Shown here: in pieces, positions 1 through 10,458 of the stretch | Layout: each line of letters starts with the position of its first letter | How positions within the stretch are numbered: position 1 is the stretch's first letter | Assembly: GCA_003991915.1 (NCBI GenBank) | Contig: RQTK01000112.1 | Location: 577,853-641,852, forward strand | Length of the DNA: 64,000 bases | Direction: 5' to 3' | Source of the DNA: Elysia chlorotica | Taxonomy: Eukaryota; Mollusca; Gastropoda; Plakobranchidae | Position numbers and translations under genes: made by a program | The notes under the pieces: model-generated | What the model saw: only the letters and a program-made list of their open reading frames with translations | Databases searched by the model: none | What the model was told of the DNA's origin: nothing

Positions 1-80
<80 letters not shown>
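1..80. repeat. (GA)n microsatellite ending in a G run
   Basis: An uninterrupted AG dinucleotide run fills positions 1-72 and is followed by eight further G. The run touches the window edge, so its true length is unknown. It is the first of many GA/CT tracts in the window. Confidence 0.97.
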
Positions 81-377
81 ATAAAGAAAGGGGCAGATGA
101 CCAATGAACGATTTGAGCACGGTATATCCAAACAGAGCTGTAAAAAATCAGCTGAATGACTCGTAAACCATTATGGCCATAAAGAGACCCTTTGGGTTTT
201 ACAAGCTAAATCCCCTTTTACATTCCTGCATTAACTGCACCAAGCTCTTAAACAGGGGAGTATTACTCTATCGCACTTTTTGACATCACAAACCAAGACC
301 GCTTTTGTGGTGTCTTTTTCCTAGTTTTGTTTCTTGCAGACATTTTCAAGTTAGTATTTTAATTTATCTTGACTTGT
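81..377. other. Non-coding spacer, no gene seen
   Basis: Unique-looking sequence between two GA tracts. There is no open frame of note, no tRNA-like structure and no splice-site pair that could be supported. Confidence 0.6.
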
Positions 378-554
378 GTGAGAGAGAGAGAGAAAGAGAG
401 AGATAGAGATAGAGAGAGAGAGATAGAAAGAGAGAGATAGAGATAGAGAGAGAGAGAGATAGAAAGAGAGAGAAACAGAGAGAGAGATAGAGAGAAGGCT
501 CGAAAGAGGGAGAGTAAAAATGACACAGAGATGCAGCGATCAAAAGAAAGAGAG

Positions 555-589
<35 letters not shown>

Positions 590-736
590 GAGAGAAAAGG
601 GGAGAGAAGCTGATAAATAACTGCCTACAGAGAGGCACAGCTTGCGAGACAGCGGGAGAGATAGTTGAGGGTGAAGAAGAGCCATAGTGAGAGAAAGAGA
701 GAGAGAGATAGAGAGAGAGAGATGGGGAAAGAGAGA
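378..736. repeat. Imperfect GA-rich polypurine tract
   Basis: About 360 bp of (GA)n interrupted by GATA, GAAA and GGGA variants. The minus-strand open frame across it encodes only Ser/Leu low-complexity sequence, an artefact of the CT repeat and not a protein. Confidence 0.93.
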
Positions 737-2126
737 TCTAATTAACAATTAGTTTTATCGTAGTTTAACTCAGGGGAATCCAAACTTGAGTTATAATTTT
801 TTTTTTTGCATTGGAAAAAATATGAACTGATGTAGTTAAATTACAATGTAACATGATCCATTTTAATGTCATGATACGTTGGATGTTTCTCTGTGTATAT
901 CTAGTTGCAAACCCGTCATAATTTCATACTGTCAACTAACAATCACACTGTGAATTGTAACATGAGCACATTCTTTCGTGGATTAAAAAAAAAAAAAATA
1001 TTTGATATAGATGACGGAGTTTGATGCGGTTGTACTATGTATTAGAGGAGTGAACATAAGCTCGCGTCATAAGACTGATGTGACAGCATTATTGATTAAA
1101 AAAACCAGTATAAAATAATGTACATGAACTTTTCAAAGATATAAATCGTTTGCCTCCTGCCGTACGTCTTTGAATAGCTTTGCTTAACAAAATTCTCTGA
1201 GATTCTTATTAGGAATTGTTCGTGTGGGTTCAACAAGCATGAGGCAGACTGACTGTTAGTTCAACTCAATCAAATTGGCATAAACACATGAATATATAAT
1301 AATAGTTAAAACCGTTCTCATCGATTCTATCCAGTCCTTACGTATCTACCTATATATTTATTTATCTACCCGTCTATATTCTGTTTGTTCTGATCAAACT
1401 CTATCTGCTTAAACTTGTTTGTATGCGGATTTTCTATGATTAATCGAATATATATAAGTCTCCTTATTCTTTTAACGTTTTTCTTTTTTAATCCGACACT
1501 TACATAATTGGTATTGGCAAATTTCGTACACATTCTATTTAGATTTAAGACGACCCAATTTGTATCTGTAAATTTATAAGCCTCTTGGTTCGGCGTTACT
1601 TAAGAGATTAATCGTTACTTTCGTGCCTTGTAAATTGTATTTTTTCCATAGTATTACTGACTTAGCGTGTAATGCTAAGGGAAAATGTTCCTCTTTTAAG
1701 CTTCTTATAATATCACAAAAGCAACATTACTGCTTGCTCTTAATAGGGTATTGCAAAGCTCAAACTGTCGTTGATTTTTTACAAGAAATCGAGACATCGA
1801 CCCAAATTAGAGTCGAATTCCCTTACTCATGAATTTTCGATCCATTACTTGTAAATCTATTTTTTTTTTAAATGAAACATGACTGCACTGTTGGTTAAAG
1901 GGGAAGTCTATTTTTAGATTATTTGATTGACTGATGTTAAGTATCCATAGAGGCTTGCTATTATTTACATGTTTAATGAGTCGTAGCGCTTTATGTTTGT
2001 TAGATAGGGAAATGAGATCATTTCCCGTTGCTTTAATTATGTTGTGTGTTTCGAGTGTGTGTGTGTATGTGAGATGAAAAGATATTTATTCGCTAAAACC
2101 ACGCATTGTTGGTTGCTTTGAATTCA
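737..2126. other. AT-rich 5' flank or leader intron of the Tob gene
   Basis: About 1.4 kb of AT-rich sequence with a short TG run near 2057-2070. I see no coding exon. Because a good splice acceptor follows at 2150, this stretch is probably intron of the downstream Tob transcript. That is an inference, since no matching donor or first exon was identified. Confidence 0.4.
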
Positions 2127-2150
2127 GTTTTTGTTTTGTTTCTCTACCAG
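2127..2150 (+). other. Candidate splice acceptor for the Tob leader exon
   Basis: A long T-rich polypyrimidine tract ends in TCTCTACCAG at 2141-2150. It is the best acceptor between the GA tract and the Tob ATG. Tob genes commonly have their whole coding region in one exon with an intron in the 5' untranslated region, which fits. Transcript data would be needed to confirm it. Confidence 0.45.
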
Positions 2151-2632
2151 ATGATGTGATAAAACTGTCTGCTTGGAATTTCCCGCATTGTGTGTGCGAG
2201 AACATCAATGATCAAGGGAATCATCCGATGACGCAAAAGATAACGTAAGAACTTCATGAGGGAATCCCTTGTTGTGGCCCTGGCTGAAGCTTCTCGGTAT
2301 TGATCCTTCCATCTTTCATCGCGTCCAGACTCTGTCGACATCACTGCGATTAGCCTGTGACTAATCCTCGTCTCTTCCATGTGGAAAAGATAAGAGAGCA
2401 AGAAAAAAGTCCGGGATTGAATTGGATCCGTGTTTAATAACACAATAATATCAGACTTAATGGAACTCATTTTGCGTCGGGTTAATGTTGGAATATAACG
2501 TCGCCAAAGTAAACACTTGATAAATCAACTCTCTACCTAACATAAAAGGTATAATTTAAATAGAACTCAAACGAAGTATCGACGTAAACAATACCCAATC
2601 AGTTTAAATCCAAACACGTAAAAAAAGCAAAG
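2151..2632 (+). other. Probable 5' untranslated leader of Tob with several short upstream ORFs
   Basis: The 482 bp between the candidate acceptor and the Tob start contain several plus-strand ATGs followed within a few codons by stops, for example near 2151, 2207, 2228 and 2257. If they are in the mRNA they would act as upstream ORFs and lower translation of the main frame. A minus-strand open frame of 108 codons also covers this stretch. It has no recognisable domain and is taken as chance. Confidence 0.4.
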
Positions 2633-4223
2633 ATGCATGTGGAAATCTCAGTCGCTCTCAATTTCGTCATCTCTTATTTATACAATAAGCTTCCTCGTAG
2701 GAGAGTCGACCTTTTCGGCGAGGAGCTGGAGGTTGGCCTCAAGGAAAAGTTCCAAGGCCACTGGTACCCCGAGCGCCCGTCTAAAGGCTCCGGCTACCGC
2801 TGTGTGAAGGGCAATGGGGACGGCATTGACCCAGTCCTGGTGGACGCAGCTACCAAGGCCGGCCTGGATATCTTCGAGGTGAAGACCTATCTACCCGAAG
2901 ACCTCACCATCTGGATCGATCCCTCCGAGGTGAGCTACAAGATTGGCGAGCGCGGCGTAGTCAAAATCTTGTACTCCGAGTCAAAGGAGGACTCTTCCTT
3001 GGCCGGCACATGCCCAGGTGATAAGGAAATCCAAGCAGTCAGCCGCGGATTCAACCCAGACGCCGAGACGTTCACCCCTGAGTCGCTCCAACAGAACGCT
3101 CTGTCAGTTCCCAGCGATTTGAGCTTTTCTCCTCCGTCACTGGACGTGTCGCCAACCTCATCTCTACTGCCCCAGGCGAACGTTGGTTTGGGGTCCCCTG
3201 CTTTTACCCCAGATCTTTTGGCGTTCACCCCAGACGTGACAGCGTTCTGTACAAATGATGCTACCAGGGTGGGTCAGAGTCTATCAGGTTTTCAGCCCAT
3301 TGACTCGCTGTCATCTTCCCTGTCCAATCTCAGCATCTCGCCCTCATCACCCGTACCGCCCCCAGGGGCTTGGAGCACCGCTGCGTCTCCGACTAACAAT
3401 CTCTTCAGCTCAGCCAGCCCCATCAACCACATGGGCAGCCTGAACGGCATCAACAACATGAATAACATCAACAGTAACGGCAACAACACCAGTAGTAGTA
3501 TCCTACCTCTGCACCACCAGAACCATCTCCAGTCCCGAGGACTAGCATCCATGACCCAGCCGCCGCCCCCGCAGCCCTACATGGCCCCTCCGCGCGCTGT
3601 GCAAGTGGCGACTCCTATATCCAGCGCCCAGGCGCCGAACCGCCAACACTTCACTGCAGCCATGTTCGCGCAGACCAAATTTGGCTCCACCAAGCTGAAG
3701 ACCCAGGTGAAGCGACCCAACCGCCTGTCGCCCACAGAGATGGGAAACTTCGCCCGCCACCAGCAACATCAGCAGCAGCCGCCGCCTCAGCCTGCCATGC
3801 ACCACCAACAGCAGATCCAACACCAGCAGCGCTCTCCTGTAGGCTACGCTGGCCCGCAGCGACCACGCTCTCTGTCTCCCCGCGACCCTCGCATGGAGTT
3901 CCTGATGGACCAGCAGCAAAGGTTTATAATGCAACAGCACCAGCATCACCAGCAGCAGCAACAACAACAACAACAACAACAACCAACACTCAGAACCGCA
4001 ACGCCTTGTTCCAACTCCAGCAGCAGCAGCAGCAGCAGCTTTCACCAAACGGGTTGTATCCAGCAGATTTCCTCCGCCAACACTCCTCGGGGATGTCGTC
4101 CTCCCAGTCCTCCCCACACCTTTCTCCCCACACTATGTCGCCGCAGGGTCCAGGTGTGAGCTTCCAGGACTTGTTGCTCTCCTCCAATTCCGCTGGCCTG
4201 CCCTCTCCCAGCACCGCCACCAC

Positions 4224-4258
<35 letters not shown>

Positions 4259-4548
4259 CTGCCAGAAGCTTCCCCTCCAGCGCCTCATCCCCGGCTCTGA
4301 GTGTCGGCGCGTCCAGTGCGGGCCCCGCGCGTCCGTCCAGCCTGACGCACCACAAGCGGCCGTCCGGCTTCCCCGCGCTGCGCTCCTCAGCGTCCTCACC
4401 GCTTAGCCAGGCCAGCACGCCAGACCATGTCAACGGCAACGCCAACGCCTTCTCTCCCGAGGGACACAAGAACTTCGCCGACGGACTCAACCTATCGTCG
4501 ATGAACCAGTACTCTAACAGTTTACAACATCTTCTCATGGCCAATTAG
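2633..4548 (+). CDS. tob: TOB-family BTG antiproliferative protein, with a frame break in the polyQ region
   Basis: TOB proteins bind the CAF1/CNOT7 deadenylase through the N-terminal BTG domain and PABPC through PAM2 motifs, which promotes poly(A) shortening and restrains cell proliferation. The chosen start gives MHVEISVALNFVISYLYNKL, the typical TOB N-terminus, followed by PRRR at residues 21-24. The BTG domain spans about residues 1-115, with HWYPERPSKGSGYRC and LPEDLTIWIDPSEVSYKIGE. A PAM2-like motif, FNPDAETFTP, lies at residues 140-149. The conserved block FTAAMFAQTKFGSTKLK lies at 340-356. His/Gln/Pro-rich sequence and an 11-Gln tract (440-450) follow. This frame then runs through unrelated sequence to a stop at 4157-4159. 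The family C-terminus (FADGLNLSSMNQYSN, ending LMAN) is in another frame that is meaningful from about 3985 to the TAG at 4546-4548. The intact protein would be roughly 638 residues, longer than vertebrate TOB1/2 (about 345) because of low-complexity insertions. High GC and lack of introns contrast with the flanks. The break may be an assembly error, an allele or genuine. Confidence 0.95.
3950..4038 (+). repeat. CAG/CAA polyglutamine tracts inside Tob
   Basis: CAG x3 and CAA x8 at 3950-3982 encode 11 Gln in the N-terminal frame. CAG x7 at 4018-4038 encodes Gln in the C-terminal frame but Ser in the N-terminal frame. The frame break lies in or just after the first tract. Such tracts are prone to slippage and to base-calling or assembly errors. 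Confidence 0.95.
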
Positions 4549-5577
4549 CAACCGCCTATTTGGCTTTAGTTTCAGCAAAGTAAGTTATTGCTAGTTTTCT
4601 AATCAACTCCTAGATGATTATGCTAGACATTCATTCGACATATTTGCGACTTCAATTTTTTACTATAATCTGATTTTTTAATTTTTTTCAATATCATTTC
4701 TAATTTGCTTTTCTTATTTTCATAAATTTCTTCTTTTTCAAGTTTTACTTATCCTAGGACAGTAAAGAAACAAAGATGCAATACGTTCGCTTTTTGACAT
4801 AGAATAGCGAACATTAGCAATTCATATGTAGGGTTATTAAATGTTCCTTAAAGCAAAGTCAGGAACATTTCATTGGCCAGCAGTAGGGCTTTAAGCAAAA
4901 AGTCGGCAAGTACGCCTCAGGATGTTCAGAAGTTGTTGAATGGCAGGCGCTTTTTTCTTTACAAAAGAGAGAATTGCTGCAGGGAGACGAGAAGCATTGT
5001 CAACTGAAATACACACACTGTCATTTTCTAGTTTGTTCATTCCCTTTTGCTGAACCTTTTCTAGTTTTGTTCCTTACTTTTTGCTGAACTTTATCTTTCT
5101 GCTTAAACTATTATGAAAAATAACCCCTTATCCTTATTTTTTATATACTTATTTATGGAATCTGAAGATAAATGGTTGCAATATAAAAAAATGTATATAC
5201 TCTACATTAGTAAAGACTTTCATGGCAACTCTAAAAGTTGGCATTTTGTCATAATGTATAATGAAAAAACTTTTAATAGGAAAGGGATCCTTTATCAGCT
5301 GTATCAACTTTGGTGTTCTTTTTTTTTTAAATATTACCCTATCCAATATGTTGAGGCTTTTTACACTTGTTTAGCTTTTCTAATAAGATCGATGATTGCT
5401 CTGTGATTAGATAGGTTCATTTTTGCATTTACATTTTAACATCATGTTTCTAGTCAGGTTTTTGTGGTTAAGCACTTGTGCAACGTGTTTTATTTAACAG
5501 GCTCATAGTTTGTTCTTAATAAGACAAGGGAAAAGATCAATGATAAACGTTTTTATTCAAATAGTTATGCTAGAGGC
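4549..5577 (+). other. Probable Tob 3' untranslated region and flank
   Basis: The sequence falls abruptly from GC-rich coding to AT-rich with T-runs and scattered ATTTA-type elements, as expected for a long, unstable-mRNA 3' UTR. An ATTAAA variant poly(A) signal lies at 4836-4841. The first canonical AATAAA noticed is at 6374-6379, so the 3' end cannot be fixed. Short open frames at 5113-5406 have no recognisable domain. Confidence 0.45.
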
Positions 5578-5582
5578 ATCAT

Positions 5583-5667
5583 GCTCTCTCTCTCTACCAC
5601 ATATCTCTTTCCCCCTCACCCTCCACTCTTCACTCGATCTTTATCTATCTCTCTCTCTTCTCTCTCC

Positions 5668-5724
<57 letters not shown>

Positions 5725-5726
5725 TT
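5583..5726. repeat. (CT)n microsatellite, imperfect
   Basis: CT-rich tract with TATC and CCCT interruptions and a nearly pure (CT) end at about 5680-5726. Confidence 0.95.
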
Positions 5727-8700
5727 AGACTATTTTTTTTAAATATTTCGATACTTGCAGAACATTGAAAAGAAAAAAAAATTATGCATAACTTATTGTA
5801 CAAGTAACTTTGATATTTTCAGTATATGATATTTTAGAGAAAAAAAAACCGACAAAATACAAATTGTATCATCTGGTATATAATTATCACAATGAACTAT
5901 TAATTATTAAGAGTAACGTCATAAAATAGAGCAGTTAGTCAGGAATATAGGGCGGATAGAATTTAACATCAAAGCTACAACCGCTATTAACAGTTACCCT
6001 CCTTTGGAATATTACAGGCATCTCACACTTTAAAACCCAGTTATTTGACCCCCGCACCCTGCAGAGTAAAGTGTAATTATAATTATCTTGGTTGGCCTAT
6101 ATAGGAGACACCGACGTGCTCCCGAGTCCCTCGATTTTACGATCCATCAGTAGCGACAGAGTTCAGATTAAATGAGGTTCCCTTTAGTATATTAGATATC
6201 ACTCATCGTGTTTCGCGAGAAGAAAAAAAAAGTACATTTTTATCAACATTATGTTTCCTTCATTTTTTTTTTCTGATTCAAAATTTAAGATTGCTTATAT
6301 TAAACTTGATATCTGAGCACCCGGGTCACATTTCTGCTTTACAAAAATTATCCAAGTGGTACAAATACTTCGGAATAAACGCAGTCAGCCACACTGTGAT
6401 AGACACGATGAAAAAAACTGTTCCATATTAAATTTAAATTGGTTTATAACATATAGATTTAGTGGAAACATTTAGGGCATTATCGGTTTTAAGAGATCGT
6501 AAGTATAATTTTTGTTTTAACAATATCGAACATTGCGTCAGATTTCGACTTAAAGCTCAGAAACAGTATCATCAAGTTAAATTTTCCTTTATTTATCAAT
6601 GCCGCTACTACAGCTGTCGGAATATTGAAAAAAATCACGAACAGAATGATATAAGCGCTGTCTGAGTTGTTATTTAAAGAACACAATTTTTTGTAAAAGA
6701 ACAAATCTATCGGGTAAATTCAAGTGGGAAAAATGTTAAGCAAAAGGAAATAAAGTAGAGCTGTTTTTTCCCCAATGCATCCAATTTAACATGAGGGCAA
6801 CAAAGTTTGATAGAGGATACAGCAGGTGTCTAGGAAATTCACATTGAGTCAAGAAAAGGAAAAAAGTGAACTTCAATTCATTGTATAAACACACTTGAAT
6901 GATAACTTTACCCTCAAAATAGAATAACTTTGAAATGGACAAAAAGGCGAGATCAGAACTTTGGTGATTGGTAAACCTTGGGTCAAAATGTTCCTTGCCT
7001 AATTTTTCCCTGTATTTCGCATCAATTTGGATAAGGTTACGGCAAGGTCCTGTGCCTATATTTGAGAGTAGATTGATGGATTTATTCGTAATTCACTGGT
7101 TTAATCTTGACCTGGGTGATCTATGGAGAGTATGAACCTTGGAAGCCTGTCACCGAACATGCTGACATGCCTCTCTTAATTGCTTTTAGTTTTGCTTGCT
7201 TTCGGGCTAATTTTCCATTTGTAAAAGTCAACGGGCAACAGATTGCAGAATGGTCAATTAAGGCTGCAAGTTAGAGGCATGGAAAGATAACTAAACTAAC
7301 GAAGAAACGATAAGAAGAGCATCGATAAAGAATTGACGTGTACAGTTAAAAACCACAATGGGTGATCACGCAGTATTAGGTTTGAGAATTACATGTATTG
7401 AATACTGTTTCGTTCAGTTAACTAAAGCATTTATTCAAGAGGTTTTAAGGAGCTTCTGAGCTTCCTTTGGACATCTAACACTAAATTTCTCTGTAAAAAA
7501 AAGTGCGGGGCAGCACAATTAAAGATTGAAATAAGAAATATTAATAGAAACCTTTATTCAAGAAGAAAACATTGATATATCCACGCCAAAGGAGAATTAA
7601 AGTTTATGAAATTATCATAAAAGGCACAAAATATATGTTGAGAATTTCAGAAAAAAGTTGTTTTTTTGTTTGAAGGACACCACATTTCCATTTTTCTATC
7701 CTTCACCATGCAAGTTTTGGATTTCATGGCGGTGTCAGGCTGTCCATTCTGTTTGAGAATACGGTCCAAATCAATACAGGAGACTGCAACACCCATCAAT
7801 TATTCCTCTGTCCTACTCACACCAACAGCTTGGTACAAAATGCGCTGATTCGCCGATTTCTAACAACATAGTTTGAGCAGACCTGAGTTGTTTCAGCTCA
7901 CACAGAAACAGCTGTTCCCATAGTCGTGTGAAATGTCAAACATTCGATTATTATTTTTATCTCACCCACCGGCATGAATTATTTATAATGGTATCCTTGA
8001 TACGGATGAGATGAATTTAAACACAGCGCAAATTAAATCCAAATCTCTTCGTCGGCAGAATAATAGTGCGAAAGTGTTTGGGTGATTGGGTTCCACGTTT
8101 TGTATTAAGCAAATTCGATCTGTCATTATCGTTATAGCTTCATGTGATAGTTGAATGTTATATTTATGCGAGGCAGCAAGTTTTGATGCGTACGCGTTAT
8201 TAATGATTAGATCAACAGTTAGTTATGAGAAAAAGAGCACAAGAAATTGGCACTTGAGAGTAGCTAACTTGCAATTTTTAATAAAGATTAAAGAACAGGT
8301 GGAATCAATGTATTTTTCATGTGGACAAAATTACCCTAAACATTATTTTATTCTACCACGCAGAATAACTTTCAGGCCCGCAAAATGCCCAGTTTACACG
8401 TATTTATACATTGCCGAATACGCTGTGAAATCGATAGAGATAGCAATGACAGAGCAACTTATTATTCCCTAGTTTGTACTCAACAATCAAAGTTCTCTTA
8501 TAAAACTGTACAGGCACAGACTAGACCTTAGGTTAACAAGGCACCCGTCTTTGATAAGGCTAATACTTTTACTCAATTCTATGGTTGATAGGAACTAAAA
8601 CTCATTGGTCGCAAAAAGGCTTTTAAGGATGTGATACCATGTTCGTCTTATCATTACTTCCCCAACCCTCGCGACTTGATCAGTACTAGTGATGAAGGTC

Positions 8701-9649
8701 TTTCTCAGGCCGCTCAGAAAATTGTAATGTTTTTATAGTCTAGCCTTGTACTCGTTGGTTTTAATGGTTTCGTACATTTCGATAGCACAGTATAAGTATA
8801 AAAAATTAAAATCTGGGTTATCGCTGTCCATAAAGTAAACGTTTTTAATTGAGTCAATCTTAAACGATAAATGAAAATACAAATTAGGAAACACATAGGT
8901 AGAGGACATAATAATACGAGAAAATTAATCATATAAAGGGAATTAATAGCACAAAACGATTTTTAAAGAATCTGAATAGCAAAAATGAGTGATTTTTTTT
9001 AATAAATGAAGAAAAAGCAACATGGAAAGGAAACTATACGATCAGCTTATAAAATGTGAGCAAACTTCAAATCCGTGTAATACAAATTATCTTTTCCACA
9101 GGTATTTACAGTCAGTTAGCTCCGTTTTCTTTATCTTTTCTATCAATCAGTTTGCTTCTTTAATCACCTCATTATCTTTCAATAACTCGTATTTACTTTC
9201 CACCCAGCCCCCCTGTTTTCTCCAATCTCCTGTAGTGTTTGCTTCCGTTGGAGGCCTTTCTGGCTATTCTGTTTCTATTTTTATCACTCCGGGTAGACTG
9301 AATGGGAACATAATACATCTCCGGTCTCTCTCTCTGGTGACGCACTTCCTTTCCGCCCGCCGCGGAGAGATACGCTCGAACTGAATGTAGTTCTATTTCT
9401 GTCCAGGTCTATATTGATTCCGTTCGCCGTTTCTATTCCTGGAAATGCCCAACACTGCTTAATCTTGTTTTCTTTTTAACCGTTTCCGGATTTATTTCTT
9501 TTTATTTTGTTATTTCCTAGAATCGTTCCCGATTAATTCCTCAGGTCGCTCCCTCATAAATTTTACATTAAATGCTTAGGGTCTTTTTAATGTCAGGTAT
9601 AATACCTTCGCAATGCATGCATCGTGTCAGTTTTAAAATTATTCCTTCT

Positions 9650-9650
<1 letters not shown>
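5727..9650. other. AT-rich non-coding region, no gene supported
   Basis: About 3.9 kb read on both strands. Only short open frames of up to 120 codons occur, with no recognisable domains, no tRNA and no clear exon. A slightly GC-richer patch at about 9230-9390 contains GCCCGCCGCGG but no coding signal I could defend. Confidence 0.6.
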
Positions 9651-9718
<68 letters not shown>

Positions 9719-9729
9719 TTTTTCTTTCT
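9651..9729. repeat. (CT)30 microsatellite followed by poly-T
   Basis: About 60 bp of perfect CT repeat run directly into a T-rich tail. The overlapping Ser/Leu and Arg/Glu open frames on both strands are repeat artefacts. Confidence 0.97.
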
Positions 9730-10270
9730 CACCGCTCTCTCTCCCTCCCCCATCTACATCTCTTTCGCAAATTCAGTCAGCGCTATTTTTGAGATGTGCA
9801 TACACTAGTTTTTTTACGAGGTGTATGGTTTATCTCCCTTCCCCTTGTCCTGTTGCTCGACGCAATAAATTTATTGTGGAATAATAACAAACAAAACGAT
9901 GCATACAATTAGTTCTGCTTCATAACTTCGCGCATACTCACGTATGCGAAAATTAAAGACATTACAAGACATAGGCAGTGAATTAAAGAAAGCTATAAAA
10001 AGTAGGTGCACAATACAATCGCATTTTATTTTTGTATTATAAAGGCTAGAAAATGTTGTGAACATCATAGTTTCAAAATAGGTGAATTGATAGGTATCTT
10101 TCAAATTTAAAGCAATGTACATCATTCTATACAATTTATCCTCTTATATAACAAAACAAACATAAACATCAAATTCGCTAAGGACAGTATACTACTAACC
10201 TTTTCCCCCAAAATTTATACACATTTCTAAGCAAGGCATTTTATTTTATACCCGAACTTTGATATACCTA
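9730..10270. other. AT-rich non-coding spacer
   Basis: No gene, RNA or repeat recognised between two CT tracts. Confidence 0.55.
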
Positions 10271-10458
10271 GCCTCTTTTGTCTCTTCATCTCTCTCCCCT
10301 CTCTCCCTCTCCCTCTCTCTCGCTCTCTCTCTCTCTTTCTATCTCTTTCTCCATCTATCTATCTATATCTCTCTATCTCTCTATATATCTATCTCTCTCT
10401 TCTCTATCTCCATCTGTCTCTCAAATTCACTTACTCACTCTCACTCACTCACTCTTTA
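10271..10458. repeat. Imperfect CT/CTAT/CTCA microsatellite
   Basis: The tract changes along its length: CTCTCC, then CTCT, then ATCT, then CTCACTCA. This pattern suggests successive local expansions. Confidence 0.92.

Noticed and set aside
2935..4117. Several long minus-strand frames opposite the Tob coding region
   Set aside because: They are antisense shadows of a GC-rich, repeat-containing coding exon.
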